64,000 bases of DNA from Alsobacter sp045348435 (lineage in GTDB: Bacteria; Pseudomonadota; Alphaproteobacteria; Rhizobiales; Beijerinckiaceae): NCBI RefSeq assembly GCF_045348435.1, contig NZ_CP157484.1, forward strand, positions 2,480,001-2,544,000. The letters run 5' to 3'. The first letter of the stretch is position 1. Each line of letters begins with the position of its first letter. A program made the translations under genes and the position numbers. Positions 23,625 to 33,743 of this stretch are shown one piece after another. Under the pieces are notes generated by a model. The model made no database searches, was not told where the DNA came from, and saw only the letters and a list, made by a program, of their open reading frames with translations.

Positions 23625-24995
23625 TCACGGGCGCAGCGCCGGAACGACCTTGGGGGAGTTGAGGTCGAAGCTCTTGTTGTTCAGCGGGTCCTTGGAGGTG
23701 CCCGCGACGGCGTCGAGATTGCCGCGCGGCCCCACGGGCGCTGTCGCGGGGGCGCCGGTCTGCAGCGGCGCCACGGGCGCGTAGGCGGCGGCGCCGGGCT
23801 TGGCTCCGGGCTTGGCCGCCGTCGGCGCGCCGGTCGGGTCCCTCACGACGGCCGCGTCGGCCGGCGCGGCGTCGCGGCGCTCGCCCTCCATCTGACGCCA
23901 CCGGGCGACGTTCTTGTTGTGCTGGTCCAGCGTCTCGGCGAAGACGTGGCCGCCCGTGCCGTCGGCGACGAAATAGAGCTCGCGCGTGCGGGACGGATTG
24001 GCCACGGCCTCCATGGCGGCGCGGCCGGGATTGGCGATCGGGCCGGGCGGGAGGCCCTGGATCTGATAGGTGTTGTAGGGCGTCGGCTGGTCGATCTCGC
24101 TGCGCATGATCCCGCGCCCGAGCGTGCCCTTGCCCTGCACCAGGCCGTACACGATCGTCGGATCGGACTGCAGCCGCATGTTGCGGTTCAGGCGGTTGAT
24201 GAACACGCCGGCGACGCGCGAGCGCTCGTCCGCCCGGCCGGTCTCCTTCTCGACGATGGAGGCCAGCACCACGAGCTCCTCGGGCGACTTCACCGGGATC
24301 TCGGCGCTGCGGCGGCTCCACACCTCGCGCAGCACCCTCGCCTGCTCCTGCTGCATGCGCTCCACGAGTTGCTGGCGCGTCATGCCGCGGGAGAACTTGT
24401 AGGTGTCGGGCAGCAGGCTGCCTTCCTTGGGCACGCTAGTGAGCTCGCCCGTGAGGACGTCGTTCTCGGCCAGCCGGTCGATGATCTGCTGGGAGGTGAG
24501 GCCCTCCGGCACCGTCACCGAGTGCAGCACCGACTTGCCTTCGACCAGCGTGTCCATGACGTCGCCGAGGCTGGCGTGCTGGCGGAACATGTATTCGCCC
24601 GCCTTCAGCTGCGACGCCTTGCGGGTGAGGTGCAGCCCGGCCAGGAACAGGGTCGGGTGGTCGATCACCCCTTCCTGCTTCAGCTGCTCGGCCACGTCGC
24701 CGGAGCTGCCCTTCACGACGACGATCTTGTCGGAGGCGAGCGGGCCGGCGGCGTAGAACTGGGTCTTGCCGAAGAACACGGCGACGCCGGTCAGCAGCGC
24801 CAGCACCATGACCAGCGACAGGAACCCGCTCAGCATGTTGACGATGGGACGCCGCCGGCGCTCCGACGGAGGCAGCTGCGGCGGTGCGACCGGCTGGATC
24901 GCCTCCGCGGGGCTGCGCGGCACGAAACGCCCGGCCGGGCGCGCCTTCGCCGTGTTGGCGTCGGCGGATGCTTGGGGCTCGTTGATGTCGGCCAT
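23625..24995 (-). CDS. mltG: Endolytic transglycosylase MltG
   Basis: A 456-residue inner-membrane enzyme that cuts nascent glycan strands and sets their length. After a Pro/Arg-rich cytosolic part, a membrane helix lies at about 52-75 (MLSGFLSLVMVLALLTGVAV). A LysM-like subdomain (SVTVPEGLTSQQIIDRLAEN) follows, then the YceG catalytic domain with the catalytic glutamate in ASIVEKETGRADERSRVAGV and the MRLQSDPTIVYG block. The C-terminus has an extra Pro/Ala-rich tail of about 100 residues. I start at the ATG at 24995 (MADINEPQ) with AGGATCC upstream. It follows fabF by 200 bases. Confidence 0.95.
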   Translation of the reverse strand: MADINEPQASADANTAKARPAGRFVPRSPAEAIQPVAPPQLPPSERRRRPIVNMLSGFLSLVMVLALLTGVAVFFGKTQFYAAGPLASDKIVVVKGSSGDVAEQLKQEGVIDHPTLFLAGLHLTRKASQLKAGEYMFRQHASLGDVMDTLVEGKSVLHSVTVPEGLTSQQIIDRLAENDVLTGELTSVPKEGSLLPDTYKFSRGMTRQQLVERMQQEQARVLREVWSRRSAEIPVKSPEELVVLASIVEKETGRADERSRVAGVFINRLNRNMRLQSDPTIVYGLVQGKGTLGRGIMRSEIDQPTPYNTYQIQGLPPGPIANPGRAAMEAVANPSRTRELYFVADGTGGHVFAETLDQHNKNVARWRQMEGERRDAAPADAAVVRDPTGAPTAAKPGAKPGAAAYAPVAPLQTGAPATAPVGPRGNLDAVAGTSKDPLNNKSFDLNSPKVVPALRP

Positions 24996-25195
24996 GGATC
25001 CTGTGCAGGCTCTCAAGGATGCTTAGCAGGCCCGCGCCGGCGGACGAGCGCCCCCGGCTCGGCGCGACCTCGCTGGTGGACCGGACCTTAGCCCGGAATG
25101 TGGCGAAAGGGCGAGCCTGGCGCAAGCCAGACGGCGGTTCTGGCCCGCCGCCGACGATGAAGGATGTGGAAACGGCCCTCCGGCCGAAGGCGACG

Positions 25196-26461
<1,266 letters not shown>

Positions 26462-26496
26462 TGCGCCCAATCCGCTTCCGCCCTCGTCGCTCGAGA

Positions 26497-26736
26497 TCAG
26501 GCCGCGGCCTTCTTCTCCAGGAACGACACGGCGTCGCCCACGGTGCGGATCGTCTCGGCCGCGTCGTCCGGGATCTCGACGGAGAATTCTTCTTCGAACG
26601 CCATGACCAGCTCGACCGTGTCGAGGCTGTCGGCGCCGAGATCGTCGATGAAGTTGGCGCTGTCGATGACCTTCTCAGGCTCCACGCCCAGGTGCTCGAT
26701 CACGATCTTCTTCACGCGGGCGGCGATGTCGCTCAT
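26497..26736 (-). CDS. acpP: Acyl carrier protein
   Basis: A 79-residue acidic four-helix carrier protein. The phosphopantetheine attachment serine is Ser37 in LGADSLDTVELVMAFEEEF, the universal ACP motif. It carries growing acyl chains for fatty-acid and lipid A synthesis. The 269-base region between fabG and acpP likely holds the acpP promoter, since acpP is normally expressed far above its neighbours. A TTGACG box with a 17-base spacer (minus strand, -35 at 26906-26901) is a weak candidate. Confidence 0.97.
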   Translation of the reverse strand: MSDIAARVKKIVIEHLGVEPEKVIDSANFIDDLGADSLDTVELVMAFEEEFSVEIPDDAAETIRTVGDAVSFLEKKAAA

Positions 26737-27005
26737 GGTGTTCCTCGTTTAAGCTGTTCGCGCCGCATGCGGCCGCGCGAACCGGAAAGGGAACCGGTCC
26801 GTCTGGACGGTCCGGATGTCGCGGGGGTCGTGCCCGGGCCGCCAACCGTGAACGATCGCCGTAACCCGTCTCATCCCTCAAACGCCGCAGCGGACGGCGC
26901 CGTCAAGCCCCCCAATGGACGTGAGGGCTGAGTAACATACTTTATTTTCCTTGGCGAGAGGGCCGGGAACTTCGTCCACAAGGCGAAAATCACCTTGCAG
27001 TTTAT

Positions 27006-27743
27006 TCAAATCATTGCCATTCCGCCGTTGACGTGGAGCGTCTGCCCCGTCACGTAGGACGCCTCCGGGCTGGCCAGGTACACCACCGCCGAGGCGATCT
27101 CCGCACCCGTCCCGAGCCGCCCCATGGGCACGGTGGAGAGGATCGATTCCTTCTGCTTGTCCGTCAGCACGTCGGTCATCGCCGTCTCGATGAAGCCCGG
27201 CGCCACGCAGTTGACGGTGATGTTGCGGCTGGCCACTTCGGCCCCGAGCGACTTGGACAGCCCGACGAGCCCCGCCTTGGAGGCGGCGTAGTTGCCCTGC
27301 CCCGGATTGCCGGTCGTCCCCACCACGGAGGTGATCGAGACGATCCGTCCCCAGCGCCGGCGCATCATGCCCTTCACGGCCGCGCGCATCAGCCTGAACG
27401 ACGCTTCGAGATTGACCCGGATCACCTGGTCCCACTCGTCGTCCTTCATGCGCATGAAAAGATTGTCGCGCGTCACGCCGGCGTTGTTGACCAGGATGTC
27501 GAGCTGGCCCATCGCGGCCTCCGCGGCGGGCACCAGGGCCTCGACCGAATCCTTGTCCGACAGGTTGGCGGTGAGGATATGGACGCGCTCGCCCAGTTCG
27601 CCCGCCAGCGCCTCCAGGGCCTCCCTGCGGGTGCCGGAGATCGCGACCGTCGCGCCCTGGGCGTGCAGCGCGCGGGCGACGGCGCCGCCGATTCCTCCCG
27701 ACGCGCCGGTGACCAGCGCGGACTTGCCGGTGAGATCGAACAT
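27006..27743 (-). CDS. fabG: 3-oxoacyl-ACP reductase FabG
   Basis: A 245-residue short-chain dehydrogenase of fatty-acid elongation. NADPH motif TGASGGIGG is at about 12-20, then NNAGVTRDNLFMRMKDDEWD (the FabG loop), catalytic Ser in ITSVVGTTGNPGQGNYAASK and the YxxxK pair in the same block. C-terminal sequence GQTLHVNGGMAMI is diagnostic. It reduces 3-oxoacyl-ACP to 3-hydroxyacyl-ACP. It sits 50 bases downstream of fabD on the same strand, consistent with a fabD-fabG operon. Confidence 0.96.
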   Translation of the reverse strand: MFDLTGKSALVTGASGGIGGAVARALHAQGATVAISGTRREALEALAGELGERVHILTANLSDKDSVEALVPAAEAAMGQLDILVNNAGVTRDNLFMRMKDDEWDQVIRVNLEASFRLMRAAVKGMMRRRWGRIVSITSVVGTTGNPGQGNYAASKAGLVGLSKSLGAEVASRNITVNCVAPGFIETAMTDVLTDKQKESILSTVPMGRLGTGAEIASAVVYLASPEASYVTGQTLHVNGGMAMI

Positions 27744-27793
27744 GGATCACTCCCCTGTCGGGCCGCGGCCCTTTGTTACAATGGCGGCGAGGC

Positions 27794-28741
27794 TCAGCCG
27801 CGCGGCCGGGCCTTGAAGGCGGCGACGTCGTCCGGCGTCCCGATCGCGACGCCTTCGGCGCCCTCCGCGATGCGCCGAACGAGGCCCGTCAGCACCTTGC
27901 CGGCGCCGACCTCATAGAACGTCGTGACGCCATGCGAGGCCATGAAGGCGACGCATTCGCGCCAGCGCACCGTGCCGGTGACCTGCGCCACCAGCGATGC
28001 GCGGATCATCTCCGGCTGCTGGATGGCCGCCGCATGCACGTTGGCCACCACGGGCACGACCGGCGCCTTGATGTCGATGGCGGCCAGGGCTTCCTGCATG
28101 GCGTCGGCCGCGGGCTGCATCAGCGCGCAGTGGAAGGGCGCCGACACCGGCAGCATCAGGGCGCGGCGGGCCCCCTTGGCCTTGGCGATCTCGCAGGCGC
28201 GCTCCACCGCCGCCCGCGAGCCGGAGACGACCACCTGCCCGCCGCCATTGTCGTTGGCGGCCTGGCAGACCTCGCCCTGGGCGGCTTCGGCGGCCGCCGC
28301 CGCGGCGGCCTCGAATTCGAGGCCGAGCAGCGCCGCCATGGCGCCCTCGCCGGCCGGCACGGCCTTCTGCATGGCGTCGCCGCGGATGCGCAGCAGCCGC
28401 GCCGCGTCGCCGATCGTGAACGCGCCGGCGGCGCACAGCGCCGAATACTCGCCCAGCGAATGCCCGGCCACATAGGCGGCGTCGCGCGCGAGATCGAGGC
28501 CGGCCTCGGCCTCCAGCACGCGCAGCGCCGCCAGGCTCACCGCCATGAGGGCGGGCTGGGCGTTGGCCGTGAGGGTGAGGTCGGCCTCCGGCCCCTCCCA
28601 CATCAGCGCCGAGAGCTTCTGCGACAGCGCCGCGTCCACCTCGTCGAACACGGCCCTGGCCTGCGGGAAGGCCTCTGCGAGCGCCTTGCCCATGCCGACG
28701 GCCTGGCTGCCCTGTCCCGGGAAGGTGAAAGCGGCGGTCAT
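27794..28741 (-). CDS. fabD: Malonyl-CoA:ACP transacylase
   Basis: A 315-residue enzyme that moves malonyl groups from CoA to ACP. The nucleophile elbow is GHSLGEYSAL. The catalytic His lies in SAPFHCALMQPAA, and the N-terminus TFPGQGSQAVGMGKAL is the family start. A run of alanines (about residues 165-176) is a local oddity in the small subdomain. The ATG at 28741 has GGAGACGC upstream; a longer frame upstream has no family similarity. It is the first gene of the fabD-fabG-acpP-fabF series. Confidence 0.96.
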   Translation of the reverse strand: MTAAFTFPGQGSQAVGMGKALAEAFPQARAVFDEVDAALSQKLSALMWEGPEADLTLTANAQPALMAVSLAALRVLEAEAGLDLARDAAYVAGHSLGEYSALCAAGAFTIGDAARLLRIRGDAMQKAVPAGEGAMAALLGLEFEAAAAAAAEAAQGEVCQAANDNGGGQVVVSGSRAAVERACEIAKAKGARRALMLPVSAPFHCALMQPAADAMQEALAAIDIKAPVVPVVANVHAAAIQQPEMIRASLVAQVTGTVRWRECVAFMASHGVTTFYEVGAGKVLTGLVRRIAEGAEGVAIGTPDDVAAFKARPRG

Positions 28742-28862
28742 CGATGCGTCTCCTCGGGCGCCTTGAATCGTGGCGCCGAAAGGCACGCGCCGGCGCGGGC
28801 TGTCAAGGGCGGCCGCGGCCGCCAGTGGCCCTGCGCCCGATTCCGGGCCCTCCCCGACCCCT

Positions 28863-29255
28863 CTACGGGTCCCCGAGATGGCACACGGCCTCGACGCGGT
28901 TGCCGTCGGGGTCCGCCAGGAACGCGGCGTAGTAGGAGGGATGGTATTGCGTCCGCAAGCCGGGAGGGCCGTCGTCGGAGCCGCCCGCCCCGAGGCCAGC
29001 CGCCCAGAACGCGTCGACCGCGGCGCGGCTCGGGGCCTTGAAGCACCAGTGCCGGCCATGAGCCGGCTCGGGCTCCGGTCCGGGCTTGATGGCGAGGTAG
29101 GTGAGGCCCGGGTGGTCCGCGTCGCAACGCTGGCCGTAGCCCAGCCAGACATCCGACGCGCCGACCTTGGCGACGCCGAGCGCCGTCATCACGGCGTCGT
29201 AGAACCGTTCGGCGCGGCGCAGGTCCGAAACGGTGATGGAGACATGGTCCAGCAT
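28863..29255 (-). CDS. VOC family (glyoxalase/bleomycin-resistance-like) protein
   Basis: A 130-residue protein with the paired beta-alpha-beta-beta-beta modules of the vicinal oxygen chelate fold. It begins MLDHVSITVSDLRRAERFYD and ends FLADPDGNRVEAVCHLGD, holding metal-ligand-like His and Glu positions. The substrate is unknown; members include dioxygenases, lyases and resistance proteins. The ATG at 29255 gives the family-typical start; the upstream extension is arginine-rich and not conserved. It lies upstream of fabD by 121 bases and diverges from rpsF. Confidence 0.87.
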   Translation of the reverse strand: MLDHVSITVSDLRRAERFYDAVMTALGVAKVGASDVWLGYGQRCDADHPGLTYLAIKPGPEPEPAHGRHWCFKAPSRAAVDAFWAAGLGAGGSDDGPPGLRTQYHPSYYAAFLADPDGNRVEAVCHLGDP

Positions 29256-29454
29256 GGGAGACAGCGAGGGTTGGCGGCGGGACGCCCCAGCATAACGCAT
29301 CCTTTCGCCGCGGCGCCCCCTTGCTTCCGCCCGACGCTGGCTGTACACAGCGCGCTTCGCAGCTTCCGGCCGGGGGCTGAACGGAAGGGCTTGCGCGCGC
29401 GCAGCCAGGGGTTCGGCCCCGCCTTCCCGTGTTCCCGCCTTCGGTATACCCACT

Positions 29455-29472
29455 CGGGCCTTTCGTGGCCCG
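29455..29472 (+). promoter_or_regulatory. Hairpin in the rpsF leader
   Basis: CGGGCC (29455-29460) pairs perfectly with GGCCCG (29467-29472) around the loop TTTCGT, 46 bases before the rpsF start. S6/S18 operons are often autoregulated by S6:S18 binding to a leader hairpin, but I cannot match the known consensus here. Confidence 0.28.
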
Positions 29473-29518
29473 AAGGGCTTCGCGCCGGAAGCGCCCGATG
29501 AAGAAAGGCCAAGAGCTT

Positions 29519-30010
29519 ATGCCTCTTTATGAGCATGTGTACCTTGCGCGTCAGGACGTGACCGCGCAGCAGGTCGAGACCATGACGGAACAGTTCAAGT
29601 CCGTACTCGAGGGTCTCGGCGGCACGCTCGACAAGGTCGAGTACTGGGGCGTCAAGTCCCTCGCCTACCGGATCAAGAAGAACCGCAAGGCGCATTTCTC
29701 GCTGCTCAACATCAACGCTCCCGCGGCCGCCGTGGCCGAGATGGAGCGTCAGATGAGCATCAACGAGGACATCCTCCGCTTCATGACCATCCGCGTCGAG
29801 GAGCTCGAGGAAGGTCCCTCGGCCATGATGCAGAAGCGTGACCGCGACGACCGCGACGACCGTGGCGACCGCGGCTTCGGCGGACGCGGCGGCGGCTTCG
29901 GCGGCCGTGGCGGCGACCGCTTCGGCGGTGGCGGCGGACGTCCGGGCGGCCCGCCCCGCGGCGATCGCCCGCGCCGTGAGGATGCCCCTGCGACCGAGGA
30001 GACTGTCTGA
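29519..30010 (+). CDS. rpsF: 30S ribosomal protein S6 with Arg/Gly-rich tail
   Basis: A 163-residue protein. The S6 core (about 1-100) is clear: MPLYEHVYLARQDVTAQQVE, YWGVKSLAYRIKKNRKAHFS and the S18-binding end ILRFMTIRVEELEEGPSAMM. S6 sits on the platform of the 30S subunit with S18. Most S6 proteins are about 100-135 residues. Here residues 107-163 form an extension of DRDD repeats, then GFGGRGGGFGGRGGDRFGGG, then an acidic end. This RGG-like tail probably binds RNA or is disordered. It overlaps rpsR by one base (TGATG). Confidence 0.95.
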   Translation: MPLYEHVYLARQDVTAQQVETMTEQFKSVLEGLGGTLDKVEYWGVKSLAYRIKKNRKAHFSLLNINAPAAAVAEMERQMSINEDILRFMTIRVEELEEGPSAMMQKRDRDDRDDRGDRGFGGRGGGFGGRGGDRFGGGGGRPGGPPRGDRPRREDAPATEETV

Positions 30011-30249
30011 TGTCCGCCGCTGGACCCCGTCGCCCCTTCTTCCGCCGTCGGAAGACCTGCCCGTTCTCCGGCCCGAACGCGCCGAAGATCGACTACAAGG
30101 ACACGCGTCTGCTGTCGCGCTACATCTCCGAGCGCGGCAAGATCGTTCCGTCCCGCATCACGGCCGTGTCGGCCAAGAAGCAGCGCGAGCTCGCCCAGGC
30201 GATCAAGCGCGCCCGCTTCCTGGGCCTGCTGCCCTACGTGATCGCCTGA
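30010..30249 (+). CDS. rpsR: 30S ribosomal protein S18
   Basis: A 79-residue basic protein with the S18 core IDYKDTRLLSRYISERGKIV and KKQRELAQAIKRARFLGLLPY. It binds S6 on the 30S platform. The N-terminus (RRPFFRRRKTCPFSG) carries the typical cysteine-containing basic arm. Its ATG shares the last base of the rpsF stop codon, so the two subunits are made in a coupled way. The DUF2232 gene and rplI follow on the same strand. Confidence 0.97.
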   Translation: MSAAGPRRPFFRRRKTCPFSGPNAPKIDYKDTRLLSRYISERGKIVPSRITAVSAKKQRELAQAIKRARFLGLLPYVIA

Positions 30250-30262
30250 TCGTCATCGCCTG

Positions 30263-30316
30263 GCGCCCTCCGGCAGGGCGCAGCCAAGATCCGACGCCGA
30301 CCTTCGGGCCGGCGTC
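30263..30316 (+). terminator. Two hairpins after rpsR
   Basis: Two 7-bp perfect stems lie in tandem: 30263-30269/30275-30281 and 30293-30299/30310-30316. Neither is followed by a T tract. They may attenuate rather than end transcription, so that the downstream DUF2232 and rplI genes are expressed at a lower level than S6/S18. Confidence 0.4.
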
Positions 30317-30415
30317 GCCGCCTGATCCAGTCGCCCGGCGCGAATCCATCGCGACGGGTTGGTTGGGGAGCCCTCTCCCCTAACCCGTCCACGAGACGCG
30401 GGACAGCTCGACGAC

Positions 30416-31384
30416 ATGAAGACCATCCTCGGCATCGGCGCCGGCGCAGGCCTTGCCTCCGCCCTTCTGTTCGCGGTCATCACGACCGGGAACCCGCTCG
30501 CCGTGCTCCTCTATTTCGTGTCCCCCTTGCCCGTGCTCCTGGCGGCGCTCGGCTGGAACCACCGCGCCGGCCTCGCCGCGGCGGCCGCCGGCGCAGTGCT
30601 GGTCGGGCTGCTGTTCTCCCTGAAGGGAGGCGCCGCCTACGCCCTCACGGTGGCGCTGCCGGCCTGGTGGTACGCCTATCTGACGCTCCTCGCCCGCGCC
30701 GAGGACGGCCCTCCCGAGTGGTTCCCCATCGGCCGCGTGCTGTTCTGGATGGTGCTGGTCTCGTCCGCCATCACCCTCGCCGTGTCGATCTCCATCGGCG
30801 GGGGCGACTACAAGGCCTTCGGTCACGCCTTCGAGCGCATCATCGGCGTCCTGCGCCAGATCGGCTCGGACATGGACGAGCTGCCGGCCGAGACGCGCGG
30901 CATGTCCGTTCCCGAGCTGGCGCGCCTCATGGCGGTCGTCGCCCCGCCGGTCAGCGCCGCGATCGGGGTCGGCTCCGCCGCGCTGCTGCTGTGGATCGCG
31001 GCCCGCATCGTGCGCGCCTCCGGTCGGCTGCCGCGACCGTGGCCCTTCATTCCCGCCGTCGCCCTGCCCAATGTCGCCCTGATGCTGCTCGGGGCCTCGG
31101 CGGTTCTGGGCGTCCTGCTGCACGGCTTCGCCGGACTGGGCGCCCGCTCGCTCGCGGCGTCGCTGGCCATGGCCTACTGCCTGCAGGGTCTGGCCGTGAT
31201 CCACGTGCTGACCCAGGGCGTGGCCGGCCGCGTCGGCATCCTCAGCGCCGTCTACGTCGCCTTCGTCATGCTGCCCGGCTGGCCGGCCCTGCTCTACGCC
31301 CTGCTGGGCGTCGCCGACGCCGTGCTGGGCATCCGGGCCCGGCGCTTCGCCAAGAACCCGCCGCCCGCGCCCACTTCCACCTGA
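30416..31384 (+). CDS. DUF2232 membrane protein
   Basis: A 322-residue polytopic membrane protein with about eight hydrophobic segments, starting MKTILGIGAGAGLASALLFA. It matches the DUF2232 (YybS-like) pattern, whose gene lies between rpsR and rplI in many alphaproteobacteria. The function is unknown; related proteins resemble energy-coupling-factor or substrate-binding membrane components. The ATG at 30416 is chosen because the hydrophobic segment starts directly after it. It is 44 bases upstream of rplI. Confidence 0.87.
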   Translation: MKTILGIGAGAGLASALLFAVITTGNPLAVLLYFVSPLPVLLAALGWNHRAGLAAAAAGAVLVGLLFSLKGGAAYALTVALPAWWYAYLTLLARAEDGPPEWFPIGRVLFWMVLVSSAITLAVSISIGGGDYKAFGHAFERIIGVLRQIGSDMDELPAETRGMSVPELARLMAVVAPPVSAAIGVGSAALLLWIAARIVRASGRLPRPWPFIPAVALPNVALMLLGASAVLGVLLHGFAGLGARSLAASLAMAYCLQGLAVIHVLTQGVAGRVGILSAVYVAFVMLPGWPALLYALLGVADAVLGIRARRFAKNPPPAPTST

Positions 31385-31427
31385 TCCCCAAGCGAACCCT
31401 CAAGCGAACCTTCAAAGGAGAACCACC

Positions 31428-31991
31428 ATGCAGATCATCCTGCTCGAACGCGTCGCCAAGCTCGGCCAGATGGGCGAAGTCGTCCGCGTCAAGGACGGCT
31501 ACGCCCGCAACTACCTGCTGCCCCGCGGCAAGGCGCTGCGCGCCACCGCCGGCAACAAGGAGCGCTTCGAGACGCAGCGCGCCCAGCTCGAGGCCCGCAA
31601 CCTGGAGCTGCGCTCCGAGGCTTCGGCCGTGGGCGAGAAGCTCGACGGCCAGAGCTTCACCATCATCCGCTCGGCCGGCGAGATGGGCCAGCTCTACGGC
31701 TCCGTCGCGGCCCGCGACCTCGCCGAGATCCTGACCGCCGGCGGCTTCACAGTGGGCAAGCAGCAGATCGCGCTCAACACGCCGATCAAGGCCATCGGCC
31801 TGCACAAGGTGCCGGTGCACCTGCATCCGGAGGTCGAGGTGACGGTGACGATCAACGTCGCCCGCAGCCCCGAGGAAGCCGAGCGCCAGGCGCGCGGCGA
31901 GAGCGTCCTGCAGGGCCGCGAGGAGAACAACCTCGACGACCTCGGCCTGGAGATCGGCGCCGCCCTGGCCGAGTCCGGCGAGGACATGTAA
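31428..31991 (+). CDS. rplI: 50S ribosomal protein L9
   Basis: A 187-residue ribosomal protein with the L9 N-terminal domain (MQIILLERVAKLGQMGEVVR, VKDGYARNYLLPRGKA), a long connecting helix, and the C-terminal RNA-binding domain ending near residue 148. About 35 further residues form an acidic extension typical of Hyphomicrobiales L9. It binds 23S rRNA near the L1 stalk. The ribosome site AAAGGAGAACC is strong. A Rho-independent terminator follows at 32022-32048. Confidence 0.97.
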   Translation: MQIILLERVAKLGQMGEVVRVKDGYARNYLLPRGKALRATAGNKERFETQRAQLEARNLELRSEASAVGEKLDGQSFTIIRSAGEMGQLYGSVAARDLAEILTAGGFTVGKQQIALNTPIKAIGLHKVPVHLHPEVEVTVTINVARSPEEAERQARGESVLQGREENNLDDLGLEIGAALAESGEDM

Positions 31992-32021
31992 GCCTCGGCG
32001 CACTGCGCCCGCGAACAAGGA

Positions 32022-32048
32022 GCCCGGCCGGCGACGGCCGGGCTTTTT
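32022..32048 (+). terminator. Rho-independent terminator of the rpsF-rplI operon
   Basis: A 9-bp perfect GC stem (32022-32030 with 32035-32043, loop GCGA) is followed immediately by TTTTT (32044-32048). It is positioned 30 bases after the rplI stop and separates the ribosomal-protein operon from dnaB. Confidence 0.93.
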
Positions 32049-32249
32049 GCGTCCGGGGCCGGCGGCGCGACTCACTGAAGCAATCCGGCAACAGCCAAGG
32101 CCGGCCCGGCGCGGACGACAACAAACCCTCCGCACCTGTGAATCGCCGGGCTATGTCTTTTCGGACACTCCACCCGGCCATGCCGGCGTGCGAAACCAAG
32201 CTGCGGCGGGCGGTGGTAAGCTCCCGCCCTCTCGGAACAGCGAATCACC

Positions 32250-33743
32250 ATGGCTTCAGCGTCTCAGCTCGCGGTCCGGCCCCTTCCGGAGCCTGCGGCC
32301 CCCTACCGGACTCCGCCCCACAACATCGAGGCCGAGCAGGCCCTCCTCGGCGCCATCCTGGTCAACAACGAGGCCTTCTTCCGCGTCTCGGACTTCCTGG
32401 AGGCCGTACATTTCTCCGAGGAGGTGCACCGGCGCATCTACGAGGTGACGCAGTCGCTGATCCGCTCCGGCAAGGTGGCGACCCCGATCACGCTCAAGAC
32501 CTTCGTGGGCGACCAGGATCTCGGCGGCATGACGGTGTCGCAATATCTCGGCCGGCTGGCGGCCGAGGCGACGACGGTCATCAACGCCGAGGATTACGGC
32601 CGGGCGATCTACGATCTCGCCATGCGGCGCAACCTGATCCTCATCGGCGAGGACATGGTCAACGTCGCCTATGACGCGGCCGTGGACGAGCCGCCGCGCA
32701 AGCAGATCGAGGAGGCGGAGCGCCGGCTCTACGAGCTCGCCGAATCGGGCCAGACCGAGGGCGGCTTCCAGAACTTCTCCAACTCGCTGCGCAGCGCCAT
32801 CGACATGGCCGCCGAGGCGTTCAAGCGCGACCGCAAGCTGTCGGGCATCTCGACGGGCATCAGCGACCTCGACCGCATGATGGGCGGCCTGCAGCAGTCG
32901 GACCTGATCATCCTCGCCGGACGCCCCGGCATGGGCAAGACGTCGCTCGCCACCAACATCGCTTTCAACGTGGCGAAGGACTATCGCGGCGAGCGCCAGC
33001 CCGACGGGCACATGAAGCGCATCGACGGCGGCATCGTCGGCTTCTTCTCGCTGGAAATGTCGGCCGACCAGCTCGCCACCCGCCTCATCGCCGAGGAATC
33101 GGGCGTGGCGTCCTACAAGATCCGCCGCGGCGAGATCTCCGAGCAGGATTTCGCGCGCGTGGCCAACGCGGCGCGCGAGATGGAGCGCTGCCCCTTCTAC
33201 ATCGACGACACCGGCGGCATCTCGATCGCGCAGCTCACGGCCCGCGCGCGTCGCCTGAAGCGCCAGAAGGGGCTCGATCTCTTGGTGGTCGACTATCTCC
33301 AGCTGCTCTCCGCCTCCGCCAAGAAGGGCGAGAACCGCGTGCAGGAGCTCACCGAGATCACCACCGGCCTGAAGGCGCTGGCCAAGGAGCTCGTGGTCCC
33401 GATCATCGCGCTGTCGCAGCTCTCCCGACAGGTCGAGAACCGCGACGACAAGCGGCCGCAGCTCTCCGACCTGCGCGAATCGGGCTCGATCGAGCAGGAC
33501 GCGGACGTCGTGATCTTCGTCTATCGTGAGGAGTACTACCTGAAGAACAAGGAGCCCAAGATGGGCACCGAGGAGCACTTCAAGTGGCAGGCCGAGATGG
33601 AGCAGGTGCACGGGCGCGCCGAGGTGATCATCGGCAAGCAGCGTCACGGCCCGACCGGCACCGTGCCGGTGCACTTCGAAGCCGAGATCACGCGCTTCTC
33701 CAACCTGGCGAGCGAGGATCACCTGCCCGAGCGGATGGAATGA
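32250..33743 (+). CDS. dnaB: Replicative DNA helicase DnaB
   Basis: A 497-residue hexameric 5'-3' helicase. The N-terminal domain begins at PPHNIEAEQALLGAILVNNE. The RecA-like C-terminal domain has Walker A AGRPGMGKTS and the Walker B region LLVVDYLQLLSAS. Further helicase motifs are ALSQLSRQVENRDDKRPQLS and LRESGSIEQDADVVIFVYRE. Length is normal and no intein interrupts it. Its stop overlaps the alr start (ATGA), so replication helicase and cell-wall racemase genes are coupled, a known alphaproteobacterial arrangement. Confidence 0.97.
   Translation: MASASQLAVRPLPEPAAPYRTPPHNIEAEQALLGAILVNNEAFFRVSDFLEAVHFSEEVHRRIYEVTQSLIRSGKVATPITLKTFVGDQDLGGMTVSQYLGRLAAEATTVINAEDYGRAIYDLAMRRNLILIGEDMVNVAYDAAVDEPPRKQIEEAERRLYELAESGQTEGGFQNFSNSLRSAIDMAAEAFKRDRKLSGISTGISDLDRMMGGLQQSDLIILAGRPGMGKTSLATNIAFNVAKDYRGERQPDGHMKRIDGGIVGFFSLEMSADQLATRLIAEESGVASYKIRRGEISEQDFARVANAAREMERCPFYIDDTGGISIAQLTARARRLKRQKGLDLLVVDYLQLLSASAKKGENRVQELTEITTGLKALAKELVVPIIALSQLSRQVENRDDKRPQLSDLRESGSIEQDADVVIFVYREEYYLKNKEPKMGTEEHFKWQAEMEQVHGRAEVIIGKQRHGPTGTVPVHFEAEITRFSNLASEDHLPERME

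Noticed and set aside
29850..29960. Short repeated GGCGG/CGTGGCGG units, possible tandem repeat or CRISPR-like array
   Set aside because: The repeats are the Gly/Arg codons of the S6 tail, in frame and without regular spacers.
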